DNA of 28,693 nucleotides, taken from contig CAZRTO010000010.1 of the NCBI GenBank assembly GCA_964603025.1, forward strand, positions 1 through 28,693. The letters run 5' to 3'. Below, in pieces: positions 9,117-17,610 of this stretch. Made by a program: the position numbers and the translations under genes. Every line of letters starts with the position of its first letter. Within the stretch, counting starts at the first letter, position 1. The DNA is from CALFCX01 sp964603025 (GTDB lineage Bacteria; Margulisbacteria; WOR-1; JAKLHX01). The notes under the pieces were generated by a model, which searched no databases, had not been told where the DNA came from, and saw only the letters and a program-made list of their open reading frames with translations.

Positions 9117-9130
9117 ATCGTTCCGGCAAA

Positions 9131-9139
9131 ATTATATCA
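9131..9139 (-). promoter_or_regulatory. Extended -10 promoter of the histidine kinase
   Basis: The minus strand reads TGA-TATAAT (9131-9139), 14 bases before the ATG at 9116. The -35 region (TAACAT at 9154-9159) is poor and overlaps the -10 of the divergent smc promoter. The expected leader is about seven bases, with GGAA just before the start. Confidence 0.5.
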
Positions 9140-9154
9140 CGAAAGACGCCCTTA

Positions 9155-9163
9155 TGTTATAAT
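9155..9163 (+). promoter_or_regulatory. Extended -10 promoter of smc
   Basis: TGT-TATAAT at 9155-9163 with no good -35. It precedes the TTG start at 9193 by 29 bases, leaving room for a leader with a GGGGA ribosome-binding-like sequence at 9182-9186. It overlaps the promoter zone of the divergent kinase gene. Confidence 0.55.
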
Positions 9164-9192
9164 CGGTTTTAAGAGAGAATCGGGGAAATAAA

Positions 9193-11910
9193 TTGCATTT
9201 AAAAGAACTGTCGCTGAAAGGCTTTAAATCGTTCGCCGACAAAACATCGTTCCTGTTCGACCCTCCGCCGTCAGTCACGGCCGTCGTCGGGCCTAACGGC
9301 TGCGGCAAATCAAACATCATAGATGCCATGCGCTTTGTCCTGGGAGAACAGAGCATAAAAGACCTGCGCGGGACCTCGCTGGAAGAGATCATATTCGCCG
9401 GAAGCAGCTCCAGAAGGCCCGTGTCCATGGCTGAGGTGGCCCTGGTCATGGACAACAGTGACGGATATCTGCGTACCGAATACGCGGAGGTCATGGTAAA
9501 AAGGCGCGTTTTCAGGTCAGGGGAAAGCGAGTTTTACATCAACAAAAATCTGTGCAGGCTCAAGGATATAAAGGAGCTCTTCCTGGACACCGGGATAGGC
9601 GACGGAGCTTATTCTATAGTCAATCAGGGACAAGTGGACCTGATACTCAGCTCAAAACCTGAGGACAGACGGTCAATATTTGAGGAGGCAGCCGGCATCA
9701 ACCGGTATAAATTCAGAAAAAAAGCCGCGGAACGCCGGCTTATCGGGACCGAACAGAACCTGCTTAGAGTGAACGATCTGCGCGGAGAGATAAAAGAGAA
9801 CCTGGCTTCTCTGGAAGAGCAGGCAAAAAAAGCCAAGCGGTACAAGGAAGCCAAGGAACGGCTGAAAATGCTGGAGCTGGGTTTGGCAAAAAAACAGATC
9901 CGCTCGCTGAACGAACGCATGTCGGTCTTGAAGGAAAAAATAGAAGAACTGAAAGCCAGGGCCCATGGAACAGAGGACGGGGCGGCAAGAGAAGAGGAAG
10001 AAAGAACGCGGCTGAAGGGATTTATAAACGATGCGGAGTCCCGCATGGAGAACCTGAGACGGGATATCTCATCCGCAAAAGCCGCTGTTGAGGAGACCCT
10101 GACAAAAATAAGCGTCGGAAAAGAGAGGGTGTCTCAGCTTGAGGAAAGATTGTCGGAAGTGCGCCGGGACGTTGAAAAGCTCTCGCTCATCAAAAGCGCC
10201 AAAGAGGAAAAATTCGAGGAAAAAAGAAAAGGCCTGTCAGAATTCGAGCAGCAATTCGGGAACGCTAAGCAGCACCTTGAAGAAGCGGGAACCTATCTTG
10301 AAGGGATAAACAAAAGGATAGAGGAAAGCATCCGCGGCTGGAACAGCCTCAAGAACCCCATATTCGAACGGGAAATGGAGATATCCTCTCAAAAACACCG
10401 CATATCCGAGCTGGATCTTTCCATAAAGTACGCCAAGGGATCTCTCGATAAAGAGAGGGCATTCCTCGACAACCTCTTGGGCCTCAAGGACGACATATCC
10501 GTGCTTGAAGCCGAAGTGCTGGGGCTTGAAGGGGTCTCGCGCGAACTGAAAGAGCGCCTGAGCGCCAGAAAGATCGAAATATTCGGGAAGATAGACATCG
10601 AGACCGAGGTCATAAGAAGTAACATCAGCGCGCAGGAAGCGAGCCTGTCACAGCTCGAAGCCGAGAGGGCGAAAGAAGAATCCTCGCTTACGGCCACGCA
10701 ACAGAACGCCGGCGAAATGACGGCCCAGTTCACGTCCCTGGAAAATAAGCTCAAGGAGCTGAATATAGAAAAGGAAAAGGCCATCGCCAGGCTGGCGGAG
10801 ACCAGGGCCAATTTTTCAAACAACGACGGCATGCTCAGGCAAAAGAGAGAAGAGGAGCTGTCCGCAAAAGAACAGGTGGCCGAAACAGAGCGCCAGATAA
10901 AAGAAAAACTCGAAGAGGAGCATGGCCTCTCCCAAAGGATATCGCAAACGCGCGAAAGCATATCTGGGGCGGAAGCTTCCATCCCGGGACTGAAGGAAAG
11001 AGAAATATCCGCGGGCGAGGCGCTTGAAAAAGCTTTTACCGAAAAACGGGGCGCGCAGGCAAGGCTTGAAGAACTTGAAGAAAAGATCCGCGGCCTTTCC
11101 GGTGAAGACAGGGCCGCCAGGGAAGAACTCTCCAAAGAGGAAATAGCCCTGGCGAAACTTGAGGGAGAGATGGGAGCCGTCGAAGCGCTTATGCTGCAGG
11201 AATACGGACTGACGGCATCCCAGGTAATGGAAGACCCGACGGAAGAGGTCCAGAACCAGGCAAAAGCCAAAGAGGAGATAGAAGCCATCAGGACAGAGAT
11301 CAGGGAAATAGGCCCGGTCAATCTTCTTGCCGTGGAAGAGTTTGAGGCTACAAAAGAAAGGCTGTCTTTTATCGAGGCTCAGTGTACCGATCTCACTTCG
11401 GCACGGGACAATCTTAACAGCCTGATATCGCAGCTGGACAATGAGGCCAGGGAAAAGTTCACTTCCACCATAGAAGAGGTCAACCGGAATTTTGCCCAGG
11501 TATTCGCCTCTCTTTTTGAGGGCGGCGAGGCCCAGATATCGCTGGGCGACGGAGATCCTCTGGAAGCCGGAGTGGAAATATCGGCCAGGCCTTCGGGAAA
11601 AAAATGGCTGAGCCTGGCCCTGATGTCGGGAGGGGAAAAATCCCTGACGGCAATATCTATTCTTTTCGCGCTGATAAAAACAAGGCCGAGCCCTTTTTGC
11701 TTCCTTGACGAAGTGGATGCGGCGCTTGACGAGATAAACACGATACGCTTCTCCAAGCTGATAAAAGAGTTCTCCCAAAATTCACAAATAATAGTCGTGA
11801 CGCACAGCAAAAGGACCATGTCCGCCGCGGGAACAATGTACGGGGTGACCATGGAAGAGCCCGGAGTATCAAAGCTCGTATCGATGAAACTTGTCAAGGT
11901 GGCTGACTAA
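9193..11910 (+). CDS. smc: Chromosome segregation SMC protein, short form without recognisable hinge
   Basis: 905 residues, against roughly 1150-1200 for usual bacterial SMC. The N-terminal ATPase half is intact: Walker A GPNGCGKS (33-40), the Q-loop region and IVNQGQVD (143-149). The C-terminal half is also intact: IGPVNLLAVEEFE (706-718), signature SGGEKS (812-817), Walker B FCFLDEVDAALDE (835-847) and VVTHSKRTM. Residues about 170-700 are almost wholly charged heptad coiled coil, broken mildly near Pro389 and Pro598. I find no folded hinge of about 150 residues with its usual glycine-rich interface, nor a CxxC zinc hook. SMC compacts and segregates chromosomes with ScpA/ScpB. The start is TTG, chosen because MHLKELSLKGFKSF is the canonical first strand. 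The downstream gene overlaps or abuts its stop. Confidence 0.93.
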   Translation: MHLKELSLKGFKSFADKTSFLFDPPPSVTAVVGPNGCGKSNIIDAMRFVLGEQSIKDLRGTSLEEIIFAGSSSRRPVSMAEVALVMDNSDGYLRTEYAEVMVKRRVFRSGESEFYINKNLCRLKDIKELFLDTGIGDGAYSIVNQGQVDLILSSKPEDRRSIFEEAAGINRYKFRKKAAERRLIGTEQNLLRVNDLRGEIKENLASLEEQAKKAKRYKEAKERLKMLELGLAKKQIRSLNERMSVLKEKIEELKARAHGTEDGAAREEEERTRLKGFINDAESRMENLRRDISSAKAAVEETLTKISVGKERVSQLEERLSEVRRDVEKLSLIKSAKEEKFEEKRKGLSEFEQQFGNAKQHLEEAGTYLEGINKRIEESIRGWNSLKNPIFEREMEISSQKHRISELDLSIKYAKGSLDKERAFLDNLLGLKDDISVLEAEVLGLEGVSRELKERLSARKIEIFGKIDIETEVIRSNISAQEASLSQLEAERAKEESSLTATQQNAGEMTAQFTSLENKLKELNIEKEKAIARLAETRANFSNNDGMLRQKREEELSAKEQVAETERQIKEKLEEEHGLSQRISQTRESISGAEASIPGLKEREISAGEALEKAFTEKRGAQARLEELEEKIRGLSGEDRAAREELSKEEIALAKLEGEMGAVEALMLQEYGLTASQVMEDPTEEVQNQAKAKEEIEAIRTEIREIGPVNLLAVEEFEATKERLSFIEAQCTDLTSARDNLNSLISQLDNEAREKFTSTIEEVNRNFAQVFASLFEGGEAQISLGDGDPLEAGVEISARPSGKKWLSLALMSGGEKSLTAISILFALIKTRPSPFCFLDEVDAALDEINTIRFSKLIKEFSQNSQIIVVTHSKRTMSAAGTMYGVTMEEPGVSKLVSMKLVKVAD

Positions 11911-13021
11911 CATTAGGCGTCTTCGCAGAACAATATCGTGCGCGATACTCGTATTTGCCGTTCTCTCGGCCTCGGTACAGGCGCGCGCAGAGGCGCCGCG
12001 CCAACCGGAATATTTCTCATTCACAAAAAGCTGGGAAGGCAAGCGCGCCGTCAGGGTGCATGTCTTTATAGCTCCTCTCGAGTACGGCATTGAGATCAGG
12101 CCGGCCCTGGCCAGAGGAGCTGTCGGAAGGCTTCAGAGAACCTCGGTCATAGCCGAAGAGAACGGTGCTCTTGCCGCCGTCAACGGCTCCTTTTACAACA
12201 GAAACCTGCCTTATGTCCCGGTGGGGATACTTGTGATGGACGGAAAGATCCTGACCAAATCCCTGCTTGAAAGGACCGCTGTAGGCATAACAGGAAGCAA
12301 CGAGGTCGTGTTCGGTATCCCAAAGTTCACCGGACACATAGTGAACAACGCCAACGGGGAAATAATCCCCATATGGGGGATCAACAGGCCGCGAAAGGAC
12401 AACGAAGCCATCGTCTACACCCCGGAATACGGACAAACGACAAAAACCAACAAGAACGGGGTCGAACTGATAATAGAGGACGACATGGTAGTGGGCATCT
12501 CCGAGGGCGCATCGCCCATCCCGGAGAACGGGTATGTCATATCGTTCCACGGATGGACCAAGAATTTCGCCAACGACCTGCCTCCGGGGGCGTTCCTTAC
12601 CGCCACATATAAACTGGCGGATGACTGGGATAAATACGAGCACGTACTCACCGGGGGCCCGAGGCTCATAAAAGAGGGGAATGTCGTCGTAAGGGCAAGC
12701 CTATACAGCGAGAACTTCGGACAGGACGTCCTTGGCAGGAACGCAAGGACCGCTGTGGGGATCACTTCCGACAATGAGCTGCTCATGGTTGTTATAGAAG
12801 GCAGGCAGTTCAGGTCGAGAAGGACGCCCCGGAGAGGGGCGACATATACCGAGCTTGCCCTTCTTATGAAAGACCTGGGCGCGGTCGAGGCAATGGGACT
12901 CGACGGCGGTGGGTCATCCTCGATGTACGTAAAAGGCCGTGGAGCGGTAAGCTCCCCGTCCGAAGGCTCGGAACAGGCCGTAAGCAACATACTGATGGTG
13001 CGTCAGAAGCCTCTCCGTTAA
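11891..13021 (+). CDS. Secreted phosphodiester glycosidase (NAGPA/DUF2233) family protein
   Basis: 376 residues from TTG. The N-terminus carries RRLRR then a hydrophobic stretch ending VQARA, a signal peptide. The family core is clear: AAVNGSFYNR (about residue 96), RTAVGIT (twice), and the C-terminal LDGGGSSSMY followed by VSNILMV. Relatives of mammalian NAGPA and bacterial YomE-like proteins cleave sugar phosphodiester or related glycosidic bonds in envelope polymers; the substrate here is unknown. The start needs care. TTG 11891 lies inside smc and lacks a Shine-Dalgarno. AAGGTGG (11896-11902) sits nine bases before an ATT at 11912, just after the smc stop, which would give the same signal peptide with a rare start codon. 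The gene is probably co-transcribed with smc. Confidence 0.85.
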   Translation: MSRWLTNIRRLRRTISCAILVFAVLSASVQARAEAPRQPEYFSFTKSWEGKRAVRVHVFIAPLEYGIEIRPALARGAVGRLQRTSVIAEENGALAAVNGSFYNRNLPYVPVGILVMDGKILTKSLLERTAVGITGSNEVVFGIPKFTGHIVNNANGEIIPIWGINRPRKDNEAIVYTPEYGQTTKTNKNGVELIIEDDMVVGISEGASPIPENGYVISFHGWTKNFANDLPPGAFLTATYKLADDWDKYEHVLTGGPRLIKEGNVVVRASLYSENFGQDVLGRNARTAVGITSDNELLMVVIEGRQFRSRRTPRRGATYTELALLMKDLGAVEAMGLDGGGSSSMYVKGRGAVSSPSEGSEQAVSNILMVRQKPLR

Positions 13022-13034
13022 GCCCCCCCCTTAT

Positions 13035-13061
13035 GAAACCGGACCCCGAAATTTACGATAT
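13035..13061 (+). promoter_or_regulatory. Sigma-28/sigma-D-like promoter of the GGDEF gene
   Basis: GAAA (13035-13038), exactly 15 bases, then TACGATAT (13054-13061). Known sigma-28/sigma-D promoters read TAAA-N15-GCCGATAA/T. The same spacing and similar boxes occur before both tandem lipoprotein genes in this window. A Shine-Dalgarno GAGGGGGA follows at 13069-13076, just before the ATG at 13081. Confidence 0.5.
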
Positions 13062-13080
13062 ATAGATAGAGGGGGATACG

Positions 13081-14199
13081 ATGGCTTCAGTCTTTACTTC
13101 TTCACCTGTGAGAGTGTCCTACACAGGAAGCCTTCCAACAAGGCTTTTCAAAATGGCCGGCCCTGCGATAGGACGACCTGTGCAGGTGCATTACAATGCC
13201 GCTGCGGTGATAGACCACGTACAGGAAATAAAACCGGATATTTTCTTTGTGGACTGTACTCACATTCCCTCCTCCTGCGAGCTGCTCTCTCATATATCCA
13301 ATATGCCACTCAACGGCACAGCATTTTTAGGGGCAGCCCTTATAGATCGATCGTCCCAAGACACCATGGCCAGATTTTATGAAATGAGAGACCGGCTGTC
13401 CGCTTTTGGCACGGTATCCGCGGACGGTTATGCTCCGGTACTCAGCGACCTTCTCGAAGTATCCGGACTGGAAAAATTGCGTGATATCAACCCGGACGCC
13501 GCGCAGAATAATATCCTCTCATCCATAAAAAGAGCCCAGGAGCTCTGCCGCAGCAGACAGGACATTCTGACGGACAGGCTAACGGGACTGCCCAGCGAAA
13601 AAGCATTCAGCCTCATACTGAATGAGGAGATAAAAAGGGCCTCAAGGGACGGCAGCGAAACTGCTGTTATTTTCGGAGACCTGAGAAGATTTAAGGAGCT
13701 CAATGATACCTTCGGCCATACGCTGGCCGATCAGGTGCTTATCCGGTTCGCGGAAATATTCAGATCGAATATCAGACAAAGTGATGTCGCGGCAAGGCCC
13801 CATGGGGATGAATTCTGTTTTATGCTCCCTGGCACCGGACGAGCGGGAGCAGAAACAGTAATAGGGAATATCATCAAAGCAGTGGCCGCCCAGCCGTCTG
13901 CGTTCCAAAGCATCCATCCGGACATAAAGCCCGGCCTGAACCTGGGCGCTCTAATATTCAACATGAAAGATACCGAGCAAAACGCAACACTATACAGGCT
14001 CGCAAAAGAATATTTTGAGAGTATGGGCAAAGAATTCGAGAGCGGACTGCTGGGAGCTTTTTTGGTGGATACGGCGGACAAGCTTTCATACCTGTCCAGA
14101 GCAAAAGGAGAGAACGCTTTTGAGATAGGCACGGCGGACGAAATACCGGCGATCCAGAACGCTTTCTCAAAAATGACCGCCAACGGCCGTCAAAGGTAA
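13081..14199 (+). CDS. GGDEF domain protein with degenerate receiver-like N-terminus
   Basis: 372 residues, cytoplasmic. Residues about 8-128 resemble a response-regulator fold: IFFVDC puts Asp58 near the phosphoacceptor position, but the acidic pair that normally binds magnesium is absent, so it is probably a pseudo-receiver. The diguanylate cyclase domain (about 160-325) has DRLTGLPSEKAF, FGDLRRFKELNDTFGH and the active-site loop RPHGDEF (239-245). The signature is therefore HGDEF, not GGDEF. RQSD at 232-235, five residues upstream, is an intact inhibitory I-site. The family makes cyclic di-GMP from GTP; whether the His variant is active is uncertain, and it may instead bind the product. 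About 45 C-terminal residues follow the domain. A sigma-28-like promoter and a strong ribosome binding site precede it. Confidence 0.88.
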   Translation: MASVFTSSPVRVSYTGSLPTRLFKMAGPAIGRPVQVHYNAAAVIDHVQEIKPDIFFVDCTHIPSSCELLSHISNMPLNGTAFLGAALIDRSSQDTMARFYEMRDRLSAFGTVSADGYAPVLSDLLEVSGLEKLRDINPDAAQNNILSSIKRAQELCRSRQDILTDRLTGLPSEKAFSLILNEEIKRASRDGSETAVIFGDLRRFKELNDTFGHTLADQVLIRFAEIFRSNIRQSDVAARPHGDEFCFMLPGTGRAGAETVIGNIIKAVAAQPSAFQSIHPDIKPGLNLGALIFNMKDTEQNATLYRLAKEYFESMGKEFESGLLGAFLVDTADKLSYLSRAKGENAFEIGTADEIPAIQNAFSKMTANGRQR

Positions 14200-14202
14200 T
14201 AT

Positions 14203-15930
14203 TTACCTCCTCTTATAAGCTATGAAGCCCAACAACCCCTTCAGCGGGAGAGAATTTACGACATCTTTTTTTGTGAGCCAGCCGCGGCGGGCAGTCCCTA
14301 TGCCGTACTTGATGAAACCGAGATCTTCCGGGCTATGGGAATCCGTGTTAACAGCTATTCTAACCCCTTTTTCCCTGGCCAGCCTGCAATTTTTGTCGTT
14401 CAGATCAAGCCTGTCAGGATAGGAGTTCAGTTCAAGGGCGGTCCGGGTCTTTGCAGCCTCTTCTATCAATTCGTCCATATTTATATTGTACGGAGGTCTT
14501 CTCCCGATCAGGCGTCCGGTCGGATGGCCGATGACCGACACATATCTATTGCGCATAGCCGCTTTTATCCTTTTGGTCATATCGACCTCTGACATGGAAA
14601 AATGTGAATGGACCGAAGCGATGACTATGTCCAGTCTGGAAAGTATGCCATCCCCAAGGTCGAGGCTCCCGTCCTTCAATATATCCACCTCAATGCCCTT
14701 AAGCACCCGGAAACCTTTAAGACGTTTGTTCAGAGCATCTATCTCTTTTATCTGTTTTTCTATCGCTTTTTCGTCCAGCCCGCCGGCCACCGTGGTGGAC
14801 TTGGAGTGGTCGGTGATCGCTATATACTCATACCCGAGGGCTATCGCGGCTTTGGCCATCTTCTCTATCGGGACCTCGCCGTCCGTATAATCGGAATGCA
14901 TATGGAGATCACCTTTTATATCTCCGGCTTCCACAAGCTCAGGCAGGGCCCTCCTGGCTGCCGCTTCCACTTCGCCGGAATCCTCCCTGAGTTCCGGAGG
15001 TATGAACTGCAGTCCCAGCGCTCTGAACAGGTCCTGCTCGGAACGGCCGGCTACCTGCTTTGAGCCTTTGAACACCCCCCATTCGCTCACCTTCAAACCT
15101 TTTGATATGGCAAGCTTTCTTATCTTTATGTTGTGCTGCTGAGAGCCGGTAAAATAATGGGCGGCCGAACCGAAGCTATCTGGCTCCACTATTCTAAGGT
15201 CGGCGTTTATGCCGTTCTCAAGCACTACCGAGCATTTGGTGGCTCCCTTGGCAGTCGCCCTTTTCACTTGTGGCAGAGACACAAAAAGATCCGCCAGAGG
15301 TCCCGGATCGTTGCTTGATACCAGAATGTCTATATCCCCTATCGTCTCACTCATCCTTCTCAGGCTGCCGCAGATCATAGCGTCCAACGTTTCTTTTCTG
15401 AATTTTAGCGCTGACAAAACGGCCTCAGCGCAGGGAAAGACCTCTGATATCAGGTTTTTCTTGTCAAGCTTGCGGTAGCTCTCCACGCCGGCGATTATGC
15501 TCTGCACCTTTTTATCTCTTATACCGTCAAGTTTTTCAAGATCGCCTTTTTTGGCCGCGGCCAAGAGATCGTCAATGCTCTTTATGCCGAGCTCCCTGAA
15601 AAGCCTTATTGCAAGCTTGGGCCCTATCCCCTGAACACCGAGCATCTCGACAACTCCCGGCGGGATATCTTTCTGTAGCTGTTCAAGGGATCCCGATCTC
15701 CCGGTGATGAGCATCTCTTCGATCCTCTCCGATATTCCTGTTCCTATCCCCTCAATATTCTCCAAAGCTTTCCTGCCGCCTCTCTTATAAATATCGGATA
15801 GGCTTTCGGGCAGATGTTCTATGTTCGAAGCGGCTTTCTGATAAGATCTTATCTTAAAGACATTCTCTTCCTTAAGTTCCAAAAGGACCGCGATATCGGA
15901 AAGCAATTTAGAGATCGTAGAGTTTTGCAT
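14203..15930 (-). CDS. polX: PolX family DNA polymerase with PHP exonuclease domain
   Basis: 575 residues from ATG at 15930, the usual PolX length. Order: N-terminal 8-kDa-type helices, then helix-hairpin-helix motifs (IEGIGTGI near 60, VQGIGPKLA near 100). The polymerase palm has catalytic Asp199 and Asp201 (GDIDILV) and Asp244 (ADLRIV). The PHP domain (about 335-570) has metal ligands His343/His345 (DLHMHSDYTDG), ITDHS (374-375), Glu414, VHSHF (441-443), GHPTG and NTDSH (530-532). Bacterial PolX fills short gaps and trims 3' ends during base excision repair. The ATG shares one base with the stop of the upstream DJ-1 gene (TGATG), so the two are translationally coupled. A TTG one codon upstream is also possible. 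It ends three bases from the convergent GGDEF gene. Confidence 0.95.
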   Translation of the reverse strand: MQNSTISKLLSDIAVLLELKEENVFKIRSYQKAASNIEHLPESLSDIYKRGGRKALENIEGIGTGISERIEEMLITGRSGSLEQLQKDIPPGVVEMLGVQGIGPKLAIRLFRELGIKSIDDLLAAAKKGDLEKLDGIRDKKVQSIIAGVESYRKLDKKNLISEVFPCAEAVLSALKFRKETLDAMICGSLRRMSETIGDIDILVSSNDPGPLADLFVSLPQVKRATAKGATKCSVVLENGINADLRIVEPDSFGSAAHYFTGSQQHNIKIRKLAISKGLKVSEWGVFKGSKQVAGRSEQDLFRALGLQFIPPELREDSGEVEAAARRALPELVEAGDIKGDLHMHSDYTDGEVPIEKMAKAAIALGYEYIAITDHSKSTTVAGGLDEKAIEKQIKEIDALNKRLKGFRVLKGIEVDILKDGSLDLGDGILSRLDIVIASVHSHFSMSEVDMTKRIKAAMRNRYVSVIGHPTGRLIGRRPPYNINMDELIEEAAKTRTALELNSYPDRLDLNDKNCRLAREKGVRIAVNTDSHSPEDLGFIKYGIGTARRGWLTKKDVVNSLPLKGLLGFIAYKRR

Positions 15931-16451
15931 CAATTCTCGGGATCCAGCAGGGCTTGAGCTATCGCATCGGCGAATTTTTCGGCGGAAGACGGCCCGTCAG
16001 CCGTTATTATCCTGCCGTCAACCTCCGACGGAGATCCTGTATATAACGCTCCGTGAGTTTTCAAAATATCCGACACTCCCGAAAAGGACGTTGCTTTTTT
16101 GCCTTTCAGCAGGCCCGCATAGGCCAGAGTTGCCGGACCCGCGCATATGCCGCCGATCAGCTTATTCATGCCCTGTGCCTTGCCAAGGATATCGTGCGCC
16201 TTTTTATCGTTGAAATATATCTGTGCGCCGGGGCCTCCTATGAAAAATATCCCGTCATACTCCGAAGGCTTGAGGTCGCGTATGGATATATCCGCGGTCG
16301 CTGCCCCGCCCAGTTTGCCCAATGCCGGACCTTTTTCTAGGGACACCGTGGTCACAGATATCCCTTTGCCTTCAAGGGCCTGTTTTGGGATGAAATATTC
16401 CTCGTCCCGGAATCCCTGTTGGGCTATCACAAAAGCTATCTTTTTTGGCAC
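15930..16451 (-). CDS. DJ-1/PfpI family protein
   Basis: 173 residues from GTG. The fold is a class I glutamine amidotransferase-like flavodoxin fold. The nucleophile elbow is GGICAGPATLAYAG, close to the ICAGPTAL of human DJ-1, and the partner glutamate lies in RDEEYFIP near the N-terminus, as DJ-1 has EExxxxIP. PfpI proteases usually have a His directly after the Cys; here it is Ala, so this looks more like the DJ-1 side of the family (glyoxalase or deglycase-type activity or oxidative stress sensing) than a protease. I chose GTG 16451 because GGAGG lies seven bases before it and this clears the upstream gene; a longer reading to 16496 would overlap it. It is in an operon with the M50 protease upstream and polX downstream. 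Confidence 0.88.
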   Translation of the reverse strand: MPKKIAFVIAQQGFRDEEYFIPKQALEGKGISVTTVSLEKGPALGKLGGAATADISIRDLKPSEYDGIFFIGGPGAQIYFNDKKAHDILGKAQGMNKLIGGICAGPATLAYAGLLKGKKATSFSGVSDILKTHGALYTGSPSEVDGRIITADGPSSAEKFADAIAQALLDPEN

Positions 16452-16467
16452 GTCATGACCTCCGTCC

Positions 16468-17592
16468 TCAGGAACAGAGATTTGTCTTGATCTCAAATAG
16501 TTTGACCAACCCTCTTTGGGTTATTATACCCGCCAGACGGCCTTTGTCCACCACAAGAAGACGACCGAGCCCTGACCTGGTGACCTGAAGAAGAGCCTCC
16601 AGGCAATCTGTATCAGGACAGACCATAAGGTCCTGTCTTACCGGGGTCATGGCTTTGGACACTGCTATTGAGGACCATTCCTCCTGGGGAAATTCCTTGA
16701 TGTCATGAAGAGTGACTATCCCTTTGAGCATGCCGTCAGCGACTACCGGGAAGCCCATATGTCTGAATTTGAAGAAATATTCATTGACAAGCCTGTCCAG
16801 TGTAAGGTCCGGGGGCACCGAGACGACATCGTCGGACATGACCTCTTGGACCCTGACCCCAACAAGCGCTTTTTTGAGTATAAGCTGCTGATAGCTCATC
16901 TCGGCGGCTTCATGGAGGAAAAGGCCGAGAACAAGAAGCCAGACACCGTTCAAGAACTGCTGGTTATAGAGGAAAAATATCCCTGCCGCCATTATGAGGT
17001 ATGAAAACCCTTTGCCAAAATATGTCGCCACCCTTGTGGCGGACCTGAGGTCCCCCGTAAAATTCCAGATCATAGCCCTGAAAACCCGGCCTCCGTCGAG
17101 CGGGAAACCCGGGATAAGATTGAAAATAACTATCGCCAGATTCACGAGTCCGGTGTAGAACAATATTGAAGCCGCTATCTGGCCGACACCGGCAGGCGGC
17201 ATCAGCATAAAGATGGCAAAACAGACAATAGCTATGGCCAGGCTGCAGGCGGGGCCGGCCAGCGCCATTCTCAGCTCTACTCCTGATGTTTCAGGCTCTT
17301 TTTCCATCTGAGCAACGCCGCCGAATATAAAAAGGGATATTTTCCTTATGGGGATACCGTTCCTTATGGCCACCAGAGAATGCGACAGTTCATGCAACAG
17401 AAGAGATGAAAAGAGAAGCATGGAAGAAACCACGGCCGCGAGCCAGTAGATATACTCCTGTCTCAAAGGAAGAAACAGAGGATAGTATCCCGCGGCCAAC
17501 GACCAGGTTATCAACAGGAATACGACAAGCCATGAATAGTTGATTTCTATCGGTATCCCGAACACGCGGGCCACCTGCAGAGATTGTTTCAT
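16468..17592 (-). CDS. M50 site-2 protease family metalloprotease with tandem CBS domains
   Basis: 374 residues. Six or so membrane helices in the first 230 residues carry the zinc motif HELSH (67-71) with Glu68 as catalytic base, and the third zinc ligand Asp166 in FPLDGGR. Two CBS domains follow in the cytoplasm (about 250-300, starting VMSDDVVSV, and 313-370, starting AMTPVRQD). This is the arrangement of Rip3-like/SpoIVFB-like proteases that cut substrates inside the membrane, with CBS modules sensing adenine nucleotides. The substrate is unknown; anti-sigma factors and pro-sigma factors are common ones. The start codon is ATG 17592, or TTG one codon upstream. No Shine-Dalgarno is present, and a -10 lies nine bases before it, so translation is probably leaderless from that promoter. 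Sixteen bases separate it from the downstream DJ-1 gene. Confidence 0.93.
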   Translation of the reverse strand: MKQSLQVARVFGIPIEINYSWLVVFLLITWSLAAGYYPLFLPLRQEYIYWLAAVVSSMLLFSSLLLHELSHSLVAIRNGIPIRKISLFIFGGVAQMEKEPETSGVELRMALAGPACSLAIAIVCFAIFMLMPPAGVGQIAASILFYTGLVNLAIVIFNLIPGFPLDGGRVFRAMIWNFTGDLRSATRVATYFGKGFSYLIMAAGIFFLYNQQFLNGVWLLVLGLFLHEAAEMSYQQLILKKALVGVRVQEVMSDDVVSVPPDLTLDRLVNEYFFKFRHMGFPVVADGMLKGIVTLHDIKEFPQEEWSSIAVSKAMTPVRQDLMVCPDTDCLEALLQVTRSGLGRLLVVDKGRLAGIITQRGLVKLFEIKTNLCS

Positions 17593-17601
17593 CAAATAGA
17601 G

Positions 17602-17610
17602 ATTATATCA
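17602..17610 (-). promoter_or_regulatory. Extended -10 for the M50 gene, overlapping the LCP stop codon
   Basis: The minus strand reads TGA-TATAAT (17602-17610); the TGA is also the stop codon of the LCP gene. The ATG starts nine bases downstream without a ribosome binding site. The -35 would lie within the LCP coding end and is not convincing. Confidence 0.45.

Noticed and set aside
10389..11321. 310-codon open frame on the minus strand within smc
   Set aside because: Ser/Leu-rich antisense shadow of Glu/Lys-rich coiled-coil codons; no ribosome binding site and the plus-strand gene is unambiguous.
15930..16496. Longer reading of the DJ-1/PfpI gene starting at 16496
   Set aside because: Adds 15 unconserved residues and overlaps the upstream gene; the GTG at 16451 has a GGAGG site at proper spacing and begins at the first strand of the fold.
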